Positions 33,377 through 42,371 of a stretch of 64,000 nucleotides of DNA are shown piece by piece (position 1 is the first letter of the stretch; every line of letters begins with the position of its first letter). A program made the translations under genes and the position numbers. The notes below the pieces were generated by a model. That model searched no databases and was not told the origin of the DNA. It saw only the letters and a list, made by a program, of their open reading frames with translations. Origin of the DNA: Eubacterium sp. AF36-5BH. GTDB taxonomy: Bacteria; Bacillota; Clostridia; Lachnospirales; Lachnospiraceae. The stretch covers positions 124,001-188,000 of the forward strand of contig NZ_QTVG01000003.1 in the NCBI RefSeq assembly GCF_003460505.1. The letters are read 5' to 3'.

Positions 33377-34111
33377 TTATTGATACTTTACAATTTCTCT
33401 TTTCAGTCTTCTTATTATCTTTTTTTCAAGTCTTGATATGTAAGACTGGGAGATTCCAAGAGAGTCTGCCACTTCTTTCTGCGTCATTTCCTCGCCATCA
33501 ATATTATTTAGTCCATAACGCATTTGTACTATTGTTTTTTCTCTGTTATTTAGCTTGTTTATCGCCTTGTACAAAAGCTTTTTCTCTACCTCATTTTCTA
33601 TGTCTTTTGATATAATATCCTCATCTGTCCCTAAAATATCTGACAAAAGCAGTTCATTACCATCCCAGTCTACATTAAGTGGCTCATCAATTGACACTTC
33701 CAGTTTTGTTTTATTATTTTTTCTTAAATACATAAGAATTTCATTTTCAATACATCTGGATGCATAAGTTGCCAGTTTTATGTTTTTATTAGGGTTAAAA
33801 GTATTTATTCCTTTAATCAATCCAATGGAGCCAATGGAAATCAAATCTTCAACGCCTACTCCTGTGTTATCGAATTTCTTGGCTATGTAAACCACCAGTC
33901 TTAAATTATGTTCAATTAATTTCGACCGACTTTCCTTATCCTCACCTTCAATTATTTTCTTTATGCAGGTTGCTTCCTCTTCTGCTTCCAAAGGCGGTGG
34001 CAAAATGTCATTGCCACCAATGTAATATATTTCCCCTTCTTTTGAATAAAGTAGCCCTTTTAACAAGGCAATTTTTCCCATGTATTTTTTTCCAAAATCT
34101 AACGCTTTCAC
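33377..34111 (-). CDS. sigE: RNA polymerase sporulation sigma factor SigE
   Basis: 244 residues from a GTG at 34111 with GGGGGAG 5 bases upstream. About 27 residues of pro-sequence (to [11 protein letters not shown]) precede the conserved core; SpoIIGA removes such a prosequence to activate SigmaE in the mother cell. The core shows [37 protein letters not shown] and the C-terminal [11 protein letters not shown]. It starts 14 bases after the spoIIGA stop. Confidence 0.97.
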   Translation of the reverse strand: MKALDFGKKYMGKIALLKGLLYSKEGEIYYIGGNDILPPPLEAEEEATCIKKIIEGEDKESRSKLIEHNLRLVVYIAKKFDNTGVGVEDLISIGSIGLIKGINTFNPNKNIKLATYASRCIENEILMYLRKNNKTKLEVSIDEPLNVDWDGNELLLSDILGTDEDIISKDIENEVEKKLLYKAINKLNNREKTIVQMRYGLNNIDGEEMTQKEVADSLGISQSYISRLEKKIIRRLKREIVKYQ

Positions 34112-34125
34112 AAACTCTCCCCCTT

Positions 34126-34884
34126 TTATTCTAATAATTTAGGATGTAAAATCATATGATACATATTATCATTACTTAATTTACCGTTATATATACCGAT
34201 AATCTGATTATTGTATCTATTTCCATTTACTTCTATGTACTCACAAAAAACTCCTTTTAACAGCCCATTTTCCTTGCCCAGCGACTTAAAAGCTATAAAA
34301 GTAAACCTCGAATTTTCATTTATAATTTTTTCTGCAACAGTTTTTTCAATAATGGAAACCGGCTTTCCGGTCATAGGCTCAAAAAGGTTATTCCCCGTAT
34401 CCACAAGTGCAGTAACATCTACTTTGCAATTTCCTTCTTTTATGATTATTTTAAGCAGATTTTTACTTGCTCCTGCCTCTTTTAGCATAAGCTTAGCTAA
34501 CAGTCTGATAATGCTATTGCATGTAACTGCAATAACAATACTCAAAAGCATACTGTTGTTTTTATTAAACAGATTCATTATGCCATTTAGCAGGAAAGTA
34601 GCCTCATACATAACAAGGAAAGCCTTCACATTTGCCCTAAAATCCATTTTTCCAAAAGCAAGAATTATCATTATTTCAGCTACTATCAGATAAGTTAAAA
34701 TTATTTTAACCGGTATGTTTTCCTTCAAAAAAAGAGTCAACACGCTGTATATGGCTCCTGCTAATGCTGCCAATATCATTCTGTACCACTTACTCTTTTT
34801 ATTTAAAATCTCTCCGGTTGCAAATACAACTGACAAATCTATTAGAAAATTGTACCCAAAGTAAACATCTATAAATATGTATAT
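34126..34884 (-). CDS. spoIIGA: Sigma-E processing peptidase SpoIIGA
   Basis: 252 residues if started at ATA 34884. Five hydrophobic segments lie in the first ~140 residues, followed by a cytoplasmic aspartic protease domain with catalytic D-T-G-N (A-L-V-D-T-G-N-N-L) and the C-terminal M-I-L-H-P-K. It cleaves pro-SigmaE. No ATG or TTG is available near the family N-terminus. ATA gives [12 protein letters not shown], which aligns residue by residue with the Bacillus start M-K-I-Y-L-D-V; GGGGTGA lies 8 bases before it. The only standard in-frame option nearby is GTG at 34893, which lies within that binding site. An ATG at 34947 is upstream of the predicted transcription start. Confidence 0.88.
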   Translation of the reverse strand: MYIFIDVYFGYNFLIDLSVVFATGEILNKKSKWYRMILAALAGAIYSVLTLFLKENIPVKIILTYLIVAEIMIILAFGKMDFRANVKAFLVMYEATFLLNGIMNLFNKNNSMLLSIVIAVTCNSIIRLLAKLMLKEAGASKNLLKIIIKEGNCKVDVTALVDTGNNLFEPMTGKPVSIIEKTVAEKIINENSRFTFIAFKSLGKENGLLKGVFCEYIEVNGNRYNNQIIGIYNGKLSNDNMYHMILHPKLLE

Positions 34885-34905
34885 ATATCTCACCCCTTTT
34901 CTACT

Positions 34906-34938
34906 ATTATAATTTTTCCCATAAAAAAGTCTGTCGAA
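34906..34938 (-). promoter_or_regulatory. Spo0A-type promoter of spoIIGA-sigE
   Basis: TTCGACA (34938-34932), the reverse complement of the Spo0A box TGTCGAA, overlaps a -35-like TCGACA. After a 20-base spacer comes a consensus TATAAT (34911-34906). The overlong spacer and the 0A box on the -35 are hallmarks of the Bacillus spoIIG promoter. The predicted start near 34899 leaves a leader of only about 15 bases. Confidence 0.7.
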
Positions 34939-34951
34939 GAGACACATAAAA

Positions 34952-35029
34952 AAATAAGTTATAAATTACATTTCTATTAATATGTCAAAATATATACCTT
35001 CCATATTATGTGTAATTTATAACTTATTT
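34952..35029 (-). terminator. Terminator of prfC
   Basis: Perfect 19-bp stem AAATAAGTTATAAATTACA/TGTAATTTATAACTTATTT with a 40-base loop and T7 on minus. It isolates prfC from the spoIIGA promoter directly downstream. Confidence 0.8.
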
Positions 35030-35062
35030 CATTTTTTATAAATTCGCGATTTGCTTTTATTG

Positions 35063-36658
35063 TTAATTATTCTTAAATTCTGTCACTTCCAAACCTTCAT
35101 TTCTTTCAAGTAAAAGTTTTACAGACCATTCGTTTGTAAATATAACTAAAGGATTGCCCTTCATATCCTTTACTCTCTTAGCGTCTGATGGACATTTTAC
35201 GTTATTTAGATTAACTGTAGGATCCTTAATCCATCTAATGTGTCTGTATGGAAGTGGCTCTAATCTAACATCACAACCGTATTCATTTTCCATTCTGTAT
35301 TTCAAAACGTCAAACTGTAGCACACCTACTACACCTACGATTATTTCTGACATTTCAAGGTTATAGTCCTGGAATATCTGAATCGCCCCTTCCTGAGCAA
35401 TCTGTGTAACACCCTTCATAAACTGCTTACGCTTCATTGAATCAAGGGCAACTAATCTACAAAAATGTTCAGGTGCAAAAGTAGGTATTCCTTCGTATGC
35501 AAACTTCTTTCCAGGTGTACAAATTGTATCCCCAATTGAAAAAATTCCCGGATCAAATACACCTATAACGTCGCCTGCATAAGCTTCATTTATAACTTTT
35601 CTGTCCTGTGCCATAATCTGCTGTGGCTGAGAAAGCTTCATTTTCTTTCCACCCTGAACATGGTAAACTTCCTTACTTGCATCGAATTTTCCTGAGCAAA
35701 CTCTCATAAATGCAATCCTATCATGATGCGCTTTATTCATGTTTGCCTGAATCTTAAAAACAAATCCTGAAAATGGTTCTGTTACTGGATCAATCAATCC
35801 CTGATCAGACATTCTTGGAAGCGGTGACTCTGTCATTTTTAAGAAATGTTCAAGGAAAGTTTCCACACCAAAAGTTGTCAACGCTGAACCGAAAAATACA
35901 GGTGATAATTCACCTTTATCAACTAATTCCTGATCAAATGGTTCACTGGCTCCATCTAATAATTCAGCATCATCTACTAACTGATCATATAACTCATCAC
36001 CTATTTCATTTTTAAACTCTTCGTTGTCTAAATCATATATTTTTTCAGCAGCACTTTTTGCGCCACCTACTGAAACAGCCTGAAACATTGAAATTTTCTT
36101 TGTATTTCTGTCATAGACGCCTTTAAATCTCTTACCGGAACCAATTGGCCAGTTAATAGGACATGTTTTAATTCCTAATACATTTTCAATTTCTTCTAAT
36201 AATTCATAAGGATCTCTTGCCTCTAAATCCATTTTGTTAATAAATGTAAAAATCGGTATATGACGCATTACACATACCTTGAAAAGTTTAATTGTCTGTG
36301 CTTCTACACCCTTTGAAGCATCAATTACCATCACTGCCGAGTCAGCAGCCATAAGTGTTCTGTAAGTATCCTCTGAGAAATCCTGATGGCCCGGTGTATC
36401 AAGAATGTTAATGCAATAACCTTCATACTGAAACTGTAATGCTGATGATGTAACAGAAATACCTCTTTCTTTTTCTATACCCATCCAGTCAGAAACAGCA
36501 TACTTTGAATTTGCTTTTCCTTTTACAGAACCTGCTGTGTTAATTGCTCCACCGTACAAAAGAAACTTTTCTGTTAAAGTTGTCTTACCTGCATCAGGAT
36601 GAGAAATAATCGCAAATGTTCTTCTATTTTCTATTTCTTTTTTTATGTTATCTTCCAT
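35063..36658 (-). CDS. prfC: Peptide chain release factor 3
   Basis: 531 residues from the ATG at 36658 with GGAGAG upstream; the in-frame TTG/ATG-like extension to 36670 contains that site. This translational GTPase removes RF1/RF2 after termination. G1 is S-H-P-D-A-G-K-T-T, G3 D-T-P-G-H-Q-D-F-S-E-D-T, and G4 N-K-M-D; the C-terminal domains are intact. It stands as a single gene between ftsZ and spoIIGA, with its own terminator. Confidence 0.96.
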   Translation of the reverse strand: MEDNIKKEIENRRTFAIISHPDAGKTTLTEKFLLYGGAINTAGSVKGKANSKYAVSDWMGIEKERGISVTSSALQFQYEGYCINILDTPGHQDFSEDTYRTLMAADSAVMVIDASKGVEAQTIKLFKVCVMRHIPIFTFINKMDLEARDPYELLEEIENVLGIKTCPINWPIGSGKRFKGVYDRNTKKISMFQAVSVGGAKSAAEKIYDLDNEEFKNEIGDELYDQLVDDAELLDGASEPFDQELVDKGELSPVFFGSALTTFGVETFLEHFLKMTESPLPRMSDQGLIDPVTEPFSGFVFKIQANMNKAHHDRIAFMRVCSGKFDASKEVYHVQGGKKMKLSQPQQIMAQDRKVINEAYAGDVIGVFDPGIFSIGDTICTPGKKFAYEGIPTFAPEHFCRLVALDSMKRKQFMKGVTQIAQEGAIQIFQDYNLEMSEIIVGVVGVLQFDVLKYRMENEYGCDVRLEPLPYRHIRWIKDPTVNLNNVKCPSDAKRVKDMKGNPLVIFTNEWSVKLLLERNEGLEVTEFKNN

Positions 36659-36697
36659 GCTTCTCTCCATTTTATTTTTGAATAATGTTTTTGCAAC

Positions 36698-36738
36698 AAA
36701 AAGACACGAACTGCATATACTCAGGTTCGTGTCTTTTT
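36698..36738 (-). terminator. Terminator of ftsZ
   Basis: Perfect 14-bp stem AAAAAGACACGAAC/GTTCGTGTCTTTTT, 13-base loop, T5 at the minus exit; marks the end of the division cluster. Confidence 0.9.
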
Positions 36739-36769
36739 ATTTATTAAGTAAACTTTGGCTTAAGCCTAA

Positions 36770-37891
36770 TTATTTGTTTCTTAAGAAATCAGGAATGTTA
36801 AGTGGCTTGTCCTCAATGCTACTATGTGGCTGCTGAACAGGAGTTGTTTCACTCTTTGGTGTAGCAGAAGGTGTTGCATTGTATGAGAACTTCTTAGCCG
36901 TGCTTCCCATACCAAAAGCTGTTGCCTTTGGCGCTGGTGTTGAATCGCCAATACCTGTTGCCATTACTGTAATTGAACATTCATCAGGGTATGAATCATC
37001 ATATCTTACACCGAAGATAATGTTTGCATCATCACCTGCAAGTTCCTGTACATAGCTTGCAGCTTCATTAGCTTCAAACAAGCTAACATCACCAGTAATG
37101 TTGATAATAACATTCTTTGCTCCATCGATTTTTGTTTCAAGAAGTGGAGATGTAACAGCCTGCTGAACTGCATCTGAAGCCTTCTCATCACCGCTTGCTT
37201 CACCGATACCAATATGAGCAATACCTGCATCTCTCATAACTGTCTGAACGTCAGCAAAGTCAAGGTTAATTAATGCAGGTACATTAATTAAGTCTGTAAT
37301 ACCCTGAACTGACTGCTGTAATACTTCATCAGCCTTCTTTAATGCTTCAGGCATTGTTGTTCTCTTATCTACGATTTCTAATAATTTATCATTTGGAATT
37401 ACAATAAGTGTGTCTACGTTTGGCTTTAATCTTTCAATACCTGCTAAAGCATTGTTCATACGTGCCTTTGATTCAAATCTGAAAGGCTTTGTAACTACAC
37501 CTACTGTAAGAGCTCCCTGCTCTCTTGCTACACGTGCCACAACAGGTGCTGCTCCTGTACCTGTTCCACCACCCATACCACATGTTACGAATACCATATC
37601 GGCACCCTTTAATAACTGTGCTAATTCTTCTACGTTCTCTTCTGCAGCTGCTTCACCAACTTCAGGCTTAGCTCCTGCTCCAAGACCTTTTGTTATCTTC
37701 TCACCAATCTGTAAAGTTGTTGGTGCCTTACTTCTTTTAAGTACCTGTGCATCAGAATTAATTGCAATAAATTCAACTCCTCCGATGTTTTCATCTATCA
37801 TTCTATTTACGGCATTGTTTCCTGCTCCACCAACGCCTACAACTATAATCTTTGCTACTGCTTCGCTTTCGTTTGTAGTAATTTCTAACAA
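36770..37891 (-). CDS. ftsZ: Cell division protein FtsZ
   Basis: 373-residue tubulin homologue that forms the Z ring. The GTP-binding signature G-G-G-T-G-T-G is at 107-113 and the T7 loop N-L-D-F-A-D at about 208-213. A linker of about 45 residues precedes the C-terminal peptide I-P-D-F-L-R-N-K that binds FtsA/SepF/EzrA partners. The start is TTG with AAAGGAGG 8 bases upstream; no ATG fits. No ftsA is present in the window, so another membrane anchor (SepF) must be encoded elsewhere. Confidence 0.98.
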   Translation of the reverse strand: MLEITTNESEAVAKIIVVGVGGAGNNAVNRMIDENIGGVEFIAINSDAQVLKRSKAPTTLQIGEKITKGLGAGAKPEVGEAAAEENVEELAQLLKGADMVFVTCGMGGGTGTGAAPVVARVAREQGALTVGVVTKPFRFESKARMNNALAGIERLKPNVDTLIVIPNDKLLEIVDKRTTMPEALKKADEVLQQSVQGITDLINVPALINLDFADVQTVMRDAGIAHIGIGEASGDEKASDAVQQAVTSPLLETKIDGAKNVIINITGDVSLFEANEAASYVQELAGDDANIIFGVRYDDSYPDECSITVMATGIGDSTPAPKATAFGMGSTAKKFSYNATPSATPKSETTPVQQPHSSIEDKPLNIPDFLRNK

Positions 37892-38003
37892 GAGTACATC
37901 CTCCTTTGTCTCACTTAAAATTTAGTTTGCCTCTTAAAACAGAGACATAATATTAGCCATATACATTATATAATATAATTTTTTTCTAAAAATAGCAATA
38001 CCT

Positions 38004-38771
38004 TTATTTCTTTTTTTCTTCACTTTTTTTCAAAGTGTAACTTCCATCTTCACTGGCATGTTTCATGTTTAAAGTTCCTTTGTACTTTATAACATTTTTG
38101 TACATGTCATTAAAATCCTTTAATTTCTTGTCCAAATTTGTTTTTTTGCCAAGCTGAACTTTCACATTTTTTATGTTCATTGTCACTTCATTGTTTTTGT
38201 TTATGGAATACTGTTTTACTTTGTAATTGTAAGCTTCCACTGATGAAGTAACTGTCAAAATTGTTTCTAAAGACTTTTCATCTTTTACTTTTATTTTTTT
38301 GAAAAGCTTTAATTCTGTAGCTTCCAATCCCTTAACCGGAACAATATCTTTTATTTTTTCATCAGATATTTTAAGAATTGTGCCATTCTCATCAAAGTAA
38401 TAATATAATTTATCTTTTTTGATGTATCCCTGTAACTTCTTTTCATATCCTGTTATTTTCACTTTTGATGGCGATAAAAGTTTTACTTTATATTCCTCAT
38501 ACAACTCAAGGGGTGTATTTTCCCCAATTAAACTTTTAAACCAAAAGACCAATGTGTTATCAATCTTTTGTTCACTCATGTAGGCATTCACTTCCTGATC
38601 TGTAAACTGGTCCAAATCAGAAGTACATGTAACGCTTTGCAACTTAAATCCAAATATACCAATTAAGATTAAGGCAACAATAATTACAATTACCAAAAAA
38701 GAAACTTTAACCCATTTTTTTAATTTTCTGCGTCTGTGTTTTTTTCTTCCTCTTCTTTTCTCCTGACTCAT
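38004..38771 (-). CDS. ftsQ: Cell division protein FtsQ/DivIB
   Basis: 255 residues. A very basic cytoplasmic N-terminus (residues 1-24, mostly R/K/H) precedes one membrane helix (about 25-46), then an external POTRA-like domain (L-Q-S-V-T-C-T...) and beta domain, ending in a Lys-rich tail. It forms the FtsQ-FtsL-DivIC complex that activates septal synthesis. AAGGAG precedes the ATG. It lies 15 bases after ftsW; sequence similarity is weak, as usual for the family, so position supports the call. Confidence 0.88.
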   Translation of the reverse strand: MSQEKRRGRKKHRRRKLKKWVKVSFLVIVIIVALILIGIFGFKLQSVTCTSDLDQFTDQEVNAYMSEQKIDNTLVFWFKSLIGENTPLELYEEYKVKLLSPSKVKITGYEKKLQGYIKKDKLYYYFDENGTILKISDEKIKDIVPVKGLEATELKLFKKIKVKDEKSLETILTVTSSVEAYNYKVKQYSINKNNEVTMNIKNVKVQLGKKTNLDKKLKDFNDMYKNVIKYKGTLNMKHASEDGSYTLKKSEEKKK

Positions 38772-38786
38772 AATGACTCCTTACAT

Positions 38787-39959
38787 TTAACGAATCCTCT
38801 TTATTCTTCTTGAAACTGATAAAACCATTCCCATTTCTATCATCAAAAACATTAACGACGTTCCACCATAACTTATGAATGGTAAGGATACACCTGTATT
38901 TGGTATAAAGTTAGTAACAACGGCTATATTAAGAACAACCTGTATTGAAATATGCGCAAGCACACCAACTACCACCATTGAGCCAAATAAATCTGACGCA
39001 TTACTTGCAATATATCTCATTCTTCTAATTAAGAAAATAAACAATGCAATAATACACAATGCTCCAAAAATACCAAGTTCCTCACATACAATGGAAAAAA
39101 TCATATCGTTAGAGGCTTCAGGAACGTACCCTAATTTCTGAGCACTGTTTCCTAATCCCTTACCAAATAAACCACCGGAACCAATTGCATACAGCCCCTG
39201 CATTACCTGATAACCACCTTTATCCATGTACGCTTCCGGATTTCTCCAAACAGCAATTCTGCTAAATCTAAATCCTAAGTCAGAGAATTCTCCGAGAAAA
39301 AACAGCGATACAACACCAACACCTATTCCGGCTGCGATTATCCCTGTAAAAAATTTGCAGGCACCTGCAACAATTAGCATTACAGCTCCTATTCCTAAAA
39401 CAATAATTGCGGAACTTAGGTTAGATGTGACAATAAACAACACTGCCGCCCCAAGAATACTTATGCTGTAAATCTGCCAACAAATCTTACCATGTTTTAA
39501 AGCATCCCTACCACATTTAGATAGCAAAAACGCCGTTAAAAGAATAACTGATATTTTAACTAACTCAGCAGGCTGAAAAGATACAATTTTCAAGTCCACC
39601 CATCTTCTTGCACCGTTTGCCTCGATTCCCATTGGTGTTAAAACGAGAAAAACACTTACTATGGATGCCCCGTAGATGAATTTGCTGAACTTCTTTAAAA
39701 TTCTATAGTCAAAAAATATCATTGGTATCATTACAACTAATCCCATGGCTGTGGCAATTAGCTGATTTTTCAAAAAATATATTGAACTATTATATTTATT
39801 TAATGCTGTATAAGAACTTGCACTGTACAAAAGTACGTAGCCTAAAAGCATTATAAAAATCCATACAAATAGCAAACTATAGTCGAAATAACCACTTCTT
39901 CTTTTTCTATTTAATTGTTGTTCATCTGATTTGGAAACCTGATTATTTTCTTTATTCAA
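38787..39959 (-). CDS. ftsW: FtsW/SpoVE peptidoglycan polymerase
   Basis: 390-residue SEDS glycosyltransferase that polymerises lipid II with a class B PBP partner. Ten hydrophobic segments and family motifs are visible: G-A-R-R-W-V-D, F-Q-P-A-E-L-V-K, R-I-A-V-W-R-N-P, G-S-G-G-L-F-G-K-G-L-G and the C-terminal I-S-Y-G-G-T-S. The start is TTG with GGGGTAAG upstream, 17 bases after murD. In an endospore former it may be the vegetative FtsW, SpoVE, or serve both. Confidence 0.95.
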   Translation of the reverse strand: MNKENNQVSKSDEQQLNRKRRSGYFDYSLLFVWIFIMLLGYVLLYSASSYTALNKYNSSIYFLKNQLIATAMGLVVMIPMIFFDYRILKKFSKFIYGASIVSVFLVLTPMGIEANGARRWVDLKIVSFQPAELVKISVILLTAFLLSKCGRDALKHGKICWQIYSISILGAAVLFIVTSNLSSAIIVLGIGAVMLIVAGACKFFTGIIAAGIGVGVVSLFFLGEFSDLGFRFSRIAVWRNPEAYMDKGGYQVMQGLYAIGSGGLFGKGLGNSAQKLGYVPEASNDMIFSIVCEELGIFGALCIIALFIFLIRRMRYIASNASDLFGSMVVVGVLAHISIQVVLNIAVVTNFIPNTGVSLPFISYGGTSLMFLMIEMGMVLSVSRRIKRIR

Positions 39960-39976
39960 TATACTTACCCCAAGTT

Positions 39977-41335
39977 CTATTTTAATTTCTTAACATAATC
40001 CTTGAACATATCACCACGCTGCTCATAACTGTCAAACATATCCCAGCTTGCACATGCAGGTGACAATAAAACTGCATCTCCCTGCTGTGCATTTTTCTTA
40101 CATTCATCTATTGCTTCTTCTAAAGATTTTGTAAAAATAATATTTTCAAAGCCATATTTTTTTGCTGTGTCAGCAATCTGGTTAGAAGTTTCACCAAGCA
40201 AAACCAAGCATTTAACTTTGCCTTCTAATTCTTTTGCCCATTCGTCAAAAGTAACTTTCTTGTCATAGCCGCCTGCTATTAAAACAGTTGGACGTGTCAT
40301 TGCCTGAATTGCTTTTATGGATGCATCTGTATTTGTTCCCTTAGAATCATTATAGTAAATAACATCATCAATTGTATCTACATATTCTATTCTATGAGCT
40401 ACTGCTTTAAACTTTTTGATTGCTTCTTTAATCACAGCATCAGGAACTCCCATATTAACTGAAATTCCAATTGCTGCCATAATATTTTCAACATTATGAA
40501 TACCTACAAGTGTTGTGTCCTCTGTTGTTGTAATAACACGTTTTTCTCCATTTTCAGCGTACATAATATTTTTCCCGTCTAAATAAACACCTTCTTCTAA
40601 TTTGTTTTTGCTGCTAAACCAAACAATTTTATTTTTAAGTTTTGGCGCATATTCTCTTAATATTTCATCTTCATAATTAAGAATAATCGGCTGATTTTCT
40701 TCCTGATTCATTGCAATACTCATTTTTACATTTGTATAACATTCCATTGTATAATGACGGTTCAAATGGTCCGGAGTAATATTTAATACAGCACTTACAT
40801 CTGGTTTAAATGTATGTATTGTCTCTAACTGGAAACTGCTTATTTCTGCAACTGTCACTGTATCTTCTGTAGAATCAAAAGCTGTTAATGTATATGGTGT
40901 TCCAATGTTACCAACTACATTTACATCCTTATAATATGCTGCTAAAATTTCTCCAACCAAAGCTGTTGTTGTAGTTTTTCCGTTAGTTCCTGTAATCGCT
41001 GCAAGTCTTCCTTTCCCTACAACGTAGGCAAGTTCAACTTCGCCCCAAATTGGTACATTATTATCTCTTACATCATTTACAAAAGGTGCATCAATAGCAA
41101 TACCAGGACTTAATATCATAAGGTCAAACTGCTTTATAACATCTTCTTTTAATTCTCCAAGAATTACATCAACATTTTCTTTATTATCTAATTTTGCCAA
41201 AATATCTTCTTTGTTTAGTTTTACATTTCCATCATAAATTGTAACAACTGCGCCTACCTTTTTTAAAAGGTTTGCAGCACCTATACCGCTTTTTCCTGAA
41301 CCTGCAACTAATACTTTTTTGTTCTTAAGTTCCAT
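39977..41335 (-). CDS. murD: UDP-N-acetylmuramoylalanine--D-glutamate ligase
   Basis: 452 residues from the ATG at 41335; the ATG 15 bases upstream begins ATGAGGAG and is the binding site. It adds D-glutamate to UDP-MurNAc-L-Ala. The dinucleotide-like N-terminus V-A-G-S-G-K-S-G-I-G, the ATP loop G-T-N-G-K-T-T-T, and the C-terminal N-D-S-K-G-T-N are present. It lies between mraY and ftsW. murC, murE, murF and murG are not in this cluster. Confidence 0.97.
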   Translation of the reverse strand: MELKNKKVLVAGSGKSGIGAANLLKKVGAVVTIYDGNVKLNKEDILAKLDNKENVDVILGELKEDVIKQFDLMILSPGIAIDAPFVNDVRDNNVPIWGEVELAYVVGKGRLAAITGTNGKTTTTALVGEILAAYYKDVNVVGNIGTPYTLTAFDSTEDTVTVAEISSFQLETIHTFKPDVSAVLNITPDHLNRHYTMECYTNVKMSIAMNQEENQPIILNYEDEILREYAPKLKNKIVWFSSKNKLEEGVYLDGKNIMYAENGEKRVITTTEDTTLVGIHNVENIMAAIGISVNMGVPDAVIKEAIKKFKAVAHRIEYVDTIDDVIYYNDSKGTNTDASIKAIQAMTRPTVLIAGGYDKKVTFDEWAKELEGKVKCLVLLGETSNQIADTAKKYGFENIIFTKSLEEAIDECKKNAQQGDAVLLSPACASWDMFDSYEQRGDMFKDYVKKLK

Positions 41336-41383
41336 AACATTACTCCTCATCTGCTAAATTATCACCATTTATATTCTATTATT

Positions 41384-42370
41384 TTATAATGCTAAATATC
41401 CAATTAAACATAACATTGCTGTAGCAATTGCAAAAGCTGCCACAACCTGAGTTTCTGCATAACCGCTTTCCTGAAAATGATGATGAAGCGGTGCCATTTT
41501 AAACACTCTTCTTCCTTCACCATATTTTTTCTTTGTGTACTTAAACCAGCTTACCTGAATTATGTCTGACAATGATTCAAGTAAATATATACATGCCACA
41601 ATTACTATAAAAATTGGCATTTTAAGCATAAATGCCATAGATGAAACAAAACCACCTAAAGCAAGCGAACCTGTATCACCCATAAATACTCTTGCAGGAT
41701 ATACGTTGTATAAGAAAAATCCAAGTAACGCTCCAACAAAAGCTGCTGAAATTGGCTCTAAACCTGATTTTGTTCCTGCAGCTACTGCTGTAAAGAACAC
41801 TGCAATTATAACAGTAACACTTGTTGCTAAACCATCAAGACCATCTGTTAAGTTTGCTCCATTTACAGTTCCTAAAACAGCTATAAATAAAAATGGAATA
41901 AATAACCACATTGGCATTGTCACTTCCATTCCGTTTGTAAAAGGAATAATTGTAGCTGTTCCAAGACCTGAATATTTAACTATATAGAAACAGAAAATTG
42001 CTGTTACAACAATCTGTGCAACAAGTTTCTGAATTTCTGTTAAACCTAAATTACGTTTTTTTACAACTTTTATATAATCATCTAAAAAGCCTATAATACC
42101 GAAACCTATAACCATAAACAAAACCGGTACTATTCTTGTGTTCTTGCAAACGAACATAAAAATAAGAGATGTGACAATAACACTTGCAAGAATAATCATG
42201 CCACCCATAGTTGGTGTACCTGACTTACTTTGATGTGATTTTGGTCCTTCCTCTCTTATGTACTGTCCAAATTTTAATTTTTTAAGCATGGGTATTACTA
42301 TAGGACATAAAATAACACTTACTGCAAAAGAAATAATAATTGCTGCGATGATAGTTGTACTTGTACTCAT
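41384..42370 (-). CDS. mraY: Phospho-N-acetylmuramoyl-pentapeptide transferase
   Basis: 328 residues from the ATG at 42370 with AAGGAG upstream, one base after the PBP stop; a longer frame from 42430 is rejected because it overlaps that gene and adds a soluble tail. Ten membrane helices, with D-D-Y-I-K and the loops N-L-T-D-G-L-D-G-L and H-H-H-F in place. It transfers phospho-MurNAc-pentapeptide to undecaprenyl phosphate to form lipid I. Confidence 0.97.
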   Translation of the reverse strand: MSTSTTIIAAIIISFAVSVILCPIVIPMLKKLKFGQYIREEGPKSHQSKSGTPTMGGMIILASVIVTSLIFMFVCKNTRIVPVLFMVIGFGIIGFLDDYIKVVKKRNLGLTEIQKLVAQIVVTAIFCFYIVKYSGLGTATIIPFTNGMEVTMPMWLFIPFLFIAVLGTVNGANLTDGLDGLATSVTVIIAVFFTAVAAGTKSGLEPISAAFVGALLGFFLYNVYPARVFMGDTGSLALGGFVSSMAFMLKMPIFIVIVACIYLLESLSDIIQVSWFKYTKKKYGEGRRVFKMAPLHHHFQESGYAETQVVAAFAIATAMLCLIGYLAL

Positions 42371-42371
42371 T

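Noticed and set aside
34894..34947. spoIIGA start at ATG 34947
   Set aside because: The codon has no binding site and lies upstream of the predicted -10 and transcription start; the added residues do not match the family.
37410..37925. 171-codon frame on plus over ftsZ
   Set aside because: Antisense to a highly conserved gene; the composition is the mirror of FtsZ codons.
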